This document shows, one piece after another, positions 1-4,817 of a DNA stretch of 6,725 nucleotides (position 1 is the stretch's first letter; the number at the start of each line of letters is the position of its first letter). The DNA lies in NCBI GenBank assembly GCA_003453695.1, contig DMNK01000171.1, positions 2,477 to 9,201 of the forward strand, given 5' to 3'. The translations under genes and the position numbers were made by a program. The notes under the pieces were generated by a model, which was not told the origin of the DNA, made no database searches, and saw nothing but the letters and a program-made list of their open reading frames with translations. This stretch comes from Acidimicrobiaceae bacterium. Its GTDB lineage: Bacteria > Actinomycetota > Acidimicrobiia > Acidimicrobiales > UBA8190.

Positions 1-2
1 CC

Positions 3-725
3 AACCGGGGCCGCATCATCACCCCGTTGAAGGACCGTTTCGGCGCCCAGATCCGCACCCACTACCCGGCCGACACCGACACCGAGCTCGCCATCGTCGA
101 CCAGGAGGCCCACGCCCCGGTGTCGGTCCCGGGCGGGCCCCGTCTCGAGATCCCCGGCTTCATGGCCGAGGTGGTGGCGGAGATGTCGCAGCTGGCGCGC
201 CAGAGCCCGCACGTGAACCAGCACTCGGGCGTGTCGGTGCGTCTCAGCATCTCCAACTACGAGACGCTCGCCGCCAACGCCGTGCGCCGGGCGCTGCGGC
301 TGCACGAGCCCGAGGCGGTCCCGCGCGTGAGCGACCTGGCCGCCATCGTCACCTCGACGCAGGGCAAGATCGAGATCGAGGCCCTCGAGGAGGGGCGCGA
401 GGAGCGCATCCTCCAGGGGCTCGTCTCGGCGGCGGTCCTGGCCGTGTTCCGCCGTCGCGTCCCCTCCGAGCAGCTGGGGCCGGTGGTGGCCGCCTTCGAC
501 GACAGCCGGGTCGTGCACGCCGGCGACGACCTTCCCGCTTCCGCCTACGCCGAGCTCTTGGGCCAGCTGCCGGCGCTGGAGGGCCCCGTGCTCGCCCTGG
601 CCGGGAGCGAGTCGCCCGGGGTCATGGCCTCGGCGGCGGAGTTCGTGCTCGAGGGCCTGCACCTCACCAAGCGACTCAACAAGGACGCGGCGGGGGGGCG
701 GGCCACCTACCGAGGGCGGGGATGA
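3..725 (+). CDS. AAA+ ATPase, magnesium-chelatase subunit I / MoxR-like, C-terminal part (5' end outside window)
   Basis: The frame is open from base 3, so the gene enters from outside the window; about 240 residues are visible and the Walker A and B motifs lie upstream. The first residues (GRIITPLKDRFG) match the segment after the AAA+ sensor region in ChlI/BchI-type ATPases, where a conserved DRFG begins the link to the helical lid. A helical region with SVRLSISNYETLAANAVRRAL follows, typical of the actinobacterial magnesium-chelatase-like family. That family is about 460 residues long, so roughly half is present. Such ATPases form hexameric rings that work with a VWA partner in metal insertion or protein remodelling, and the next gene is such a partner, overlapping by four bases. 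No large BchH-type chelatase subunit is in view, so true magnesium chelation is not supported. A TTG near base 27 lies mid-domain and is not the start. Family is confident; physiological role is unknown. Confidence 0.85.
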   Translation, partial: NRGRIITPLKDRFGAQIRTHYPADTDTELAIVDQEAHAPVSVPGGPRLEIPGFMAEVVAEMSQLARQSPHVNQHSGVSVRLSISNYETLAANAVRRALRLHEPEAVPRVSDLAAIVTSTQGKIEIEALEEGREERILQGLVSAAVLAVFRRRVPSEQLGPVVAAFDDSRVVHAGDDLPASAYAELLGQLPALEGPVLALAGSESPGVMASAAEFVLEGLHLTKRLNKDAAGGRATYRGRG

Positions 726-2755
726 TCCACCGCTGGAGCTACAGCCGCTGGGACGGTTCCCAGCGCTCCACCGTCGACGAGATCGACGACCTGTTCTCCG
801 ACCTGGCCGACGACCTGCTCTACCACGGCGACCCCGACGCGGCCCTGAGGCGACTGCTCAATTCCGGCTTCCAGCGACCCCACGGCGAGCGGGTGCAGGG
901 GCTGCGCGAGCTCATGGAGCGGCTGCGCCAGCGTCGTCAGGAGGAGCTCGAGAGCGGCGACCTGGGAGGGGCCTTCCACGAGATCGCCCAAGAGCTCAAC
1001 GAGGTGGTGGCCGAGGAGCGCCGGGGCCTCGAGGACCTGGCCCGCGACGCCCGGGAGTCGGGTGACGAGCGGCGCCGGCAGGTCACCGAGGAGGTGGTGG
1101 CGGAGCGCTCCATGCAGCTGGAGCTGCTCCCCGAGGACCTGGCCTCCAAGGTGCGGGGACTGCAGAACTACGAGTTCACCTCCTCCCAGGCCCGCCAGCA
1201 CTTCGAGGAGCTCATGGAGCGGCTGCGCCAGGAGGTGGCCCGGAGCTGGTTCGACCACATGGCGGACGCCATGGCCAATCCCGACCCGGCCCAGCTCGAG
1301 CGGGTGCGGCAGATGCTCGACGCCTTGAACCGCATGATCGAGCAGCGCCAGGCCGGCGAGGAGCTCGACCCCAGCTTCGAGCAGTTCATGGAGGATTTCG
1401 GCGACTTCTTCCCCGGCAACCCCCAGTCGCTCGACGAGCTGCTCGAGCAGTTCGCCGCCCAGATGGCCGCCGTCCAAGCCGCCCTCGACTCGCTGTCGCC
1501 CGAGCAGCGGGCCCAGCTCCAGGCGCTGGCCGAGTCGCTGTTCGAGGACATGGACCTGCGCTGGCAGGTGGAGCGCCTGTCCGAGAACCTGCGACAGGCC
1601 GTGCCCGAGGCGGGGTGGGGGAGGCGGTATCGCTTTTCCGGCAGCGACCCCATGGGCCTGGCCGATGCCGCCGCCGCCGCTCGACGCCTGGGGGAGATGG
1701 ACCAGCTCGAGCAGTTCCTTCGCTCCGCCACCTCGCCCGGCGCCCTGGCCGAGGCGGACCTCGAGCAGGTGGAGAAGTACCTGGGCGAAGACGGCGCCCG
1801 CTCCCTCGACCGCTTGGCCCGTCTGGCCAAGGAGCTCGAGGAGGCCGGGCTCATCGAGCAGCGAGAAGGACGCTACGAGCTCACGGCCCGGGGCATCCGG
1901 CGCATCGGCCAGCGAGCCTTGTCCGACCTCTTCTCCAAGCTGGCCAAGGACCGCCTGGGTGCGCACCGCAACACCCGCATCGGCACCGGGCACGAGCCCG
2001 AAGGGCAGACGAAGCCCTACGAGTTCGGTGACCCCTTCTCGCTCGACATCCAGCAGACCGTGCACAACGCCGTGCGCCGCGCCGGGGCCGGCACACCGGT
2101 GCAGCTCTCACCCGACGACTTCGAGATCTCCCGCACCGAGCACCTCACCCGGGCCTCCACCGTGCTCATGGTCGACCTGTCGCTGTCGATGCCCATGCGC
2201 GACAACTTCCTGGCTGCCAAGAAGGTGGCCATGGCCCTGCACACCCTCATCTCCTCGCAGTTCCCGCGCGACTTCCTCGGGCTGGTGGGCTTCTCCGAGG
2301 TGGCGCGGGAGATCAAGGCCGAGGAGTTGCCCGAGGTGTCGTGGGACTTCGTCTACGGCACCAACATGCAGCACGGGCTCATGCTGTCGAGGCGGATGCT
2401 GGCGCACCGCGCCGGCTCCAAGCAGATCATCATGATCACCGACGGCGAGCCCACCGCCCATCTGGTGCGCACGCCGGGATCAGGGGAGTTCGACGTCTTC
2501 TTCAACTACCCGCCGGTTCCGGAGACGGTGCGGGCCACCCTGGGCGAGGTGCTGCGCTGCACCAAGGCCGGCATCACCATCAACACCTTCATGCTGGACG
2601 CCAACCGCTCCCTGCAGGGGTTCGTCGAGCAGATGACCAAGCTGAACAGGGGCCGGGCCTTCTTCACCACCCCCGAGACCCTGGGCGACTACGTGCTCGT
2701 CGACTTCCTCGAGCACCGTCGCACCACTCGCTCGAGCGGCCGCCGCGGCGCCTGA
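722..2755 (+). CDS. VWA-domain protein, partner of the upstream AAA+ ATPase (ChlD/CoxE-like, Rv0959-type)
   Basis: This 677-residue protein starts at an ATG sharing four bases (ATGA) with the preceding stop, with a purine-rich stretch at 712-721 as ribosome site, so the pair is probably translationally coupled. Residues 1-60 (RWSYSRWDGSQ, then acidic DLFSDLADDLL) match the start of the actinobacterial family. About 55-290 is charged, Glu/Arg/Leu-rich and probably helical. Residues 361-400 (LAKELEEAGLIEQREGRYELTARG) resemble a winged-helix segment, which is inference. The VWA domain occupies about 480-665 and has a complete MIDAS site: DLSLS at 485-489, Thr547 in GTN, and Asp574 in TDGEP. These residues normally bind Mg2+ and a partner protein. 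No signal peptide or membrane segment is seen, so it is probably cytoplasmic. Length matches the mycobacterial homologue (about 670). It is likely a substrate adaptor for the ATPase ring; the client is unknown. Confidence 0.9.
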   Translation: MIHRWSYSRWDGSQRSTVDEIDDLFSDLADDLLYHGDPDAALRRLLNSGFQRPHGERVQGLRELMERLRQRRQEELESGDLGGAFHEIAQELNEVVAEERRGLEDLARDARESGDERRRQVTEEVVAERSMQLELLPEDLASKVRGLQNYEFTSSQARQHFEELMERLRQEVARSWFDHMADAMANPDPAQLERVRQMLDALNRMIEQRQAGEELDPSFEQFMEDFGDFFPGNPQSLDELLEQFAAQMAAVQAALDSLSPEQRAQLQALAESLFEDMDLRWQVERLSENLRQAVPEAGWGRRYRFSGSDPMGLADAAAAARRLGEMDQLEQFLRSATSPGALAEADLEQVEKYLGEDGARSLDRLARLAKELEEAGLIEQREGRYELTARGIRRIGQRALSDLFSKLAKDRLGAHRNTRIGTGHEPEGQTKPYEFGDPFSLDIQQTVHNAVRRAGAGTPVQLSPDDFEISRTEHLTRASTVLMVDLSLSMPMRDNFLAAKKVAMALHTLISSQFPRDFLGLVGFSEVAREIKAEELPEVSWDFVYGTNMQHGLMLSRRMLAHRAGSKQIIMITDGEPTAHLVRTPGSGEFDVFFNYPPVPETVRATLGEVLRCTKAGITINTFMLDANRSLQGFVEQMTKLNRGRAFFTTPETLGDYVLVDFLEHRRTTRSSGRRGA

Positions 2756-2765
2756 GCGGGGCCCT

Positions 2766-2794
2766 GTCGCCGGCGGCGGTCCCCGGCTGGCGAC
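2766..2794 (+). terminator. Candidate hairpin terminator after the VWA gene
   Basis: Eleven bases after the VWA stop, GTCGCCGGC (2766-2774) can pair with GCTGGCGAC (2786-2794): nine pairs including one G-T wobble, around an 11-base loop. No T-run follows, which is common for actinobacterial terminators but makes the call weaker. It separates the ATPase/VWA operon from the next gene, which appears to have its own promoter region. Chance GC-rich hairpins are frequent in this composition. Confidence 0.4.
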
Positions 2795-2871
2795 GCCCTC
2801 GGCCGCCTCCGCCGATAACGGATCGTGCCCGCCCGTAGTTCACGCTTTGTGGCGAGAATCCAGATTTCCCC

Positions 2872-2948
2872 TTGCAGCGTCGCACATCGGGGGTAGATGA
2901 TGACAACGCTGTAGTTACACATATGCCACTAGGTGGCGAGGGGAGGGC
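2872..2948 (+). promoter_or_regulatory. Probable promoter and leader region of the WhiB2-like gene
   Basis: This stretch is markedly richer in A and T than its surroundings, as expected for a promoter. One reading is a -35-like TTGCAG at 2872-2877 and a -10-like TAGATG at 2894-2899, 16 bases apart; the -10 match is poor, so the exact elements are uncertain. A ribosome site (GAGGGGAGG, 2938-2946) lies just before the start. In-frame TGA codons at 2898 and 2901 rule out a coding start further upstream. The region also carries a small palindrome, listed separately. Confidence 0.35.
2910..2919. promoter_or_regulatory. Small palindrome, possible operator upstream of the WhiB2-like gene
   Basis: TGTAGTTACA reads as TGTA-GT-TACA, two perfect 4-base inverted arms around a 2-base centre, 29 bases before the GTG start and in the AT-rich leader. 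Short TGTA/TACA inverted repeats are typical targets of dimeric regulators, but I cannot assign this to a known regulator, and a 4-base arm can occur by chance. Confidence 0.25.
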
Positions 2949-3245
2949 GTGCCGGTGGACGCCGTTTCACTGCTGTACGGCCGCCAGGAACGAGACTGGC
3001 AATCCAGGGCGAACTGCATGGGGGTCGACCCTGACCTCTTCTTCCCGGAGCGTGGAGCCTCCACGCGAGAGGCGAAGGAGGTGTGCCGGGGGTGCGTCGT
3101 CCGGGAGGACTGCCTGGAGTACGCCCTGGCCAACGGCGAGAAGTTCGGCATCTGGGGGGGCCTGTCCGAACGCGAGCGCCGGCGCCTGCGCCGGGCCAGG
3201 GCCATGAGCCGCCGGGCAGCGGCGGCAGCAGCCTCAGCCTCCTGA
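2949..3245 (+). CDS. WhiB-family iron-sulfur transcriptional regulator, WhiB2/WhmD-like
   Basis: The 98-residue protein has the four WhiB cysteines, Cys23, Cys46, Cys49 and Cys55 (spacing C-X22-C-X2-C-X5-C), which bind a [4Fe-4S] cluster. The GIWGGLSERERRRL turn and basic helix (67-80) is the region that contacts the sigma factor and DNA. The stretches FFPERGASTREAKEVC and CLEYAL resemble WhiB2/WhmD, the subgroup tied to septation and cell division in mycobacteria and Streptomyces; subgroup assignment is by recall, not alignment. The C-terminus is a short Arg/Ala tail. The start is GTG at 2949 or GTG at 2955: the latter lies eight bases after GGAGG (2942-2946), better ribosome spacing, and would remove two residues. 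The gene stands alone after its own probable promoter and ends 12 bp inside the convergent formimidoyltransferase gene. Confidence 0.93.
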   Translation: MPVDAVSLLYGRQERDWQSRANCMGVDPDLFFPERGASTREAKEVCRGCVVREDCLEYALANGEKFGIWGGLSERERRRLRRARAMSRRAAAAAASAS

Positions 3246-4070
3246 CAGAGCGAGCCGGGCCTCGATGGTCCGGTCCACGGACAGGTCGAGGTCGGCGAGC
3301 CGCTCGGCTGGCTCCGCCTCCACCACGGAACGGGGGGCAAGCCCGACCAGCTCGGCCCGGCTGATACGGATGCCCATGTCGGCTGCCCTGCCGGCGACGA
3401 CGTCGTAGAGCCGAGCCGGCCCCGTCGTCCAGGGGTCGAGCAGGTTGCACGACACCTGCGTGCCTCCCGACACGGCCAGCCCCAGGGTGCGCACCTCGGC
3501 ACCGCGGACAGCCGCCGCCAGGGCACGTGCGCTCGAGAGCTCCTCGGTGTCGAGCCAGAGGTTGTAGGCCACGAGCGCAGGCCGCGCCCCCACGGCACAG
3601 GCGCCGGCGCTCGGATGAGGGCGCGGCGGGCCGGTGTCGGGGACGAGGTCGGTGAAGGCGTGGCGGCGCACCTCGGGCAAGCTCCGTTCGGGGCCGTACA
3701 GGAAACAGGGCAGGCCGAGCTCGGCGGCGGCCCACTGGGCGAAGCGCTGGCGCGCCGCCAGCGCCTCGGAGAGGTCGTCGCCCGGGCGGGCGGGAGCGCC
3801 GTCGTGGGCCAGGGGGACGAAGGGCACCACGTCGACCGCCCCGAGGCGGGGGTGCACACCGCCATGGCGACTTAGGTCGATGCGCTCGGTGGCCAGGGTG
3901 GCCAGGGCCCGGACCGCCGCCTCGACCGACGGGCCCGCCAGGGTGAACACGCTGCGGTTGTGGTCGGGGTCGGCGTGGAGGTCGAGCAACGCCGGCCCGG
4001 CGTGTTGTGCCAGAGCGTCGAGCAGGCTCCGGTCAGCGCCCTCGCTCAGGTTGACGACGCACTCGAGCAC
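3234..4070 (-). CDS. Glutamate formimidoyltransferase-like protein (FTCD formiminotransferase domain, single-domain)
   Basis: The 278-residue product matches the formiminotransferase half of FTCD, which exchanges a formimino group between formiminoglutamate and tetrahydrofolate. Visible signatures in order are ECVVNLSEG (3-11), DLHADPDHNRSVFTL (30-44), HPRLGAVDVVPFVPL (73-87), PCFLYG (121-126), AGACAVGARPALVAYNLWLDT (155-175), TQVSCNLLDP (204-213) and ELVGLAP (240-246). His73 aligns with the catalytic His of the mammalian enzyme (His82 there), by recall. The cyclodeaminase domain is absent. The usual formiminotransferase region is about 325 residues, so this version is short, apparently in its second subdomain (after about 178). 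Start is GTG at 4068-4070; an in-frame TAG lies ten codons upstream, and GGGCGGG/GGACGG precede it. It lies 30 bp after the second whiB gene, probably one transcript. No hut or folate gene is nearby, so the pathway (histidine breakdown or another one-carbon role) is open. Confidence 0.85.
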   Translation of the reverse strand: MLECVVNLSEGADRSLLDALAQHAGPALLDLHADPDHNRSVFTLAGPSVEAAVRALATLATERIDLSRHGGVHPRLGAVDVVPFVPLAHDGAPARPGDDLSEALAARQRFAQWAAAELGLPCFLYGPERSLPEVRRHAFTDLVPDTGPPRPHPSAGACAVGARPALVAYNLWLDTEELSSARALAAAVRGAEVRTLGLAVSGGTQVSCNLLDPWTTGPARLYDVVAGRAADMGIRISRAELVGLAPRSVVEAEPAERLADLDLSVDRTIEARLALSGG

Positions 4071-4100
4071 CCGTCCGTGCCCGCCCGAGTCGTCCGGCGT

Positions 4101-4358
4101 CTAGTTGCGGCTCAGTTGCACACGCGACAGCCGGCGCTGGCGGAGGATGCGCCGCCGCTCGCGTTCCGACGTGCCACCCCACACACCGTGGTCGACGCGA
4201 TTGGAGAGGGCGTACTCCAGGCACGGGGACTTGACCGGGCAGTCGCTACAGATGCGTTGGGCGGCTTGGACGCCGATGCCGTCGCTCGGGAAGAAGGTGG
4301 CCGGGTCCAGGTCCCGGCACTTTCCCCGCTCCATCCACTCCGCCTCCATGTCGGTCAT
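4101..4358 (-). CDS. WhiB-family iron-sulfur transcriptional regulator (second copy, subgroup unclear)
   Basis: From ATG at 4356-4358 the protein is 85 residues, with cysteines 14, 37, 40 and 46 in the same C-X22-C-X2-C-X5-C spacing as the other WhiB in this window, followed by GVWGGTSERERRR (58-70) and a basic tail. These are the [4Fe-4S] ligands and sigma/DNA-contact region of the family. The frame stays open upstream to 4523, but those extra 55 residues show no WhiB similarity and would overlap the divergent gene, so the shorter start is preferred; ATG at 4347-4349 is an alternative. AAAGGG lies 11 bases before the ATG, a loose ribosome site. Compared with the 2949 gene, the loop before Cys37 differs (SDGIGVQAAQ against ERGASTREAK), so they are distinct paralogues rather than a recent duplication. 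I do not assign it a WhiB number. It is followed after 30 bp by the formimidoyltransferase gene in the same direction. Confidence 0.92.
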   Translation of the reverse strand: MTDMEAEWMERGKCRDLDPATFFPSDGIGVQAAQRICSDCPVKSPCLEYALSNRVDHGVWGGTSERERRRILRQRRLSRVQLSRN

Positions 4359-4483
4359 GGTACCAGCGGCCCTTTCCGATTCGGCCTGTTGCGCCGACTG
4401 TTGTCCCACTTCACAGGTACTCCACAGACGGGCGACGAGATTGCGCCCAATGGCCCGCAGGAGGCTCCAGATAGGATCCCGGC
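4359..4483. promoter_or_regulatory. Divergent intergenic region between the second whiB and the 99-residue gene
   Basis: This 125-bp gap must hold the promoters for two genes transcribed away from each other. On the plus strand TAGGAT at 4472-4477 is a good TANNNT -10 element for the 4484 gene. On the minus strand I find no convincing -35/-10 pair for whiB. Two CACAG units occur in the middle (within 4411-4430), not clearly an operator. Confidence 0.5.
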
Positions 4484-4484
4484 G
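4472..4484 (+). promoter_or_regulatory. Candidate -10 element for leaderless transcription of the 4484 gene
   Basis: TAGGAT (4472-4477) fits the actinobacterial TANNNT -10 consensus and ends six bases before the GTG at 4484, so the predicted transcription start falls on or next to the start codon. The embedded AGGA (4473-4476) could instead be a weak ribosome site seven bases from the start. The two readings exclude each other in practice, since a -10 element is not transcribed. No clear -35 is seen. Confidence 0.4.
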
Positions 4485-4783
4485 TGACCGATCTCGAGAT
4501 GCCCGCCGAACAACTCCCGCCACGCGGGCACGTCCGTGTGGTCTACCTGGGTCCGGTGGCGCCCCACTGGGAGGTCCAGTCGACCTGGGGCGAGGCCGAG
4601 GTGGTCGAGCCCTTTCGCGACCGGACCCTGGCGCGCCTGACCTTGCTCCCCCCCCACGATCCCCAGTTCCGGCGCAACCGTGAGCGCGTGGTGCGCGACG
4701 CCGAGCGTGAGCTGCTCGAGCTCGAATGGGACCTCGGCGTGCCCGAGGAGGAAGAGGAGGCGGCGCCCGCCCCCGCCCCCTGA
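4484..4783 (+). CDS. Hypothetical protein, 99 residues, acidic C-terminal tail
   Basis: I do not recognise this family. The reading frame starts with GTG, diverges from whiB and fills the space up to the convergent terminator. The N-terminal half (RGHVRVVYLGPVAPHWEV, 14-31) looks like beta strands. The middle (FRDRTLARLTLLPPHDPQFRRNRERVVRDAERELLELEWDL) looks like a charged amphipathic helix. The last residues are five glutamates followed by an Ala-Pro tail, probably disordered. There are no cysteines, signal peptide or membrane segments, so it is probably a small soluble protein. Reasons to call it real are its position, start signal, GC-biased third codon positions and a stop codon that forms part of a terminator repeat. 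Its function cannot be inferred from the neighbours. Confidence 0.75.
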   Translation: MTDLEMPAEQLPPRGHVRVVYLGPVAPHWEVQSTWGEAEVVEPFRDRTLARLTLLPPHDPQFRRNRERVVRDAERELLELEWDLGVPEEEEEAAPAPAP

Positions 4784-4817
4784 GCGGGCGCCGGCGGCGT
4801 CGGCGAACGGGCGCTCA
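4781..4817. terminator. Probable bidirectional terminator containing both stop codons
   Basis: An outer stem pairs TGAGCG (4781-4786) with CGCTCA (4812-4817), and an inner stem pairs CGCCG (4789-4793) with CGGCG (4801-4805). The first TGA is the stop of the plus-strand gene and the last TCA is the stop, TGA, of the minus-strand gene. The repeat fills the 31-bp gap between convergent genes, where a two-way terminator is expected. There is no T-run, and the asymmetric internal loop weakens it. Confidence 0.5.

Noticed and set aside
707..2065. A 452-codon open frame antisense to the VWA gene
   Set aside because: It mirrors the coding strand: GAG and CTC codons are each other's reverse complement, so an E/L-rich gene gives an E/L-rich antisense frame. 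Its product is low-complexity Leu/Gly/His/Val with no domain, and the sense strand has clear motifs.
3238..3243. Perfect AGGAGG on the minus strand at the end of the formimidoyltransferase gene
   Set aside because: It encodes the final Gly-Gly codons, and no minus-strand start or gene follows, so it is not a ribosome site in use.
3634..4104. Plus-strand open frames opposite the formimidoyltransferase gene
   Set aside because: Arg/Ser/Ala-rich shadow translations; the minus strand carries all the family motifs.
4347..4498. Similar first residues (M-T-D-x-E) in the divergent WhiB and 4484 proteins
   Set aside because: Only five residues, common at protein starts, and no similarity beyond them; not evidence of duplication.
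4491..4500. Perfect 10-base palindrome ATCTCGAGAT just after the 4484 start codon
   Set aside because: It lies within codons 3-6 and centres on a common CTCGAG string; no second copy or wider symmetry, so chance is likely.
4359..4523. A 55-residue N-terminal extension of the second WhiB
   Set aside because: No WhiB similarity, overlaps the start of the divergent gene, and would remove the shared promoter region; ATG at 4356-4358 fits family length.
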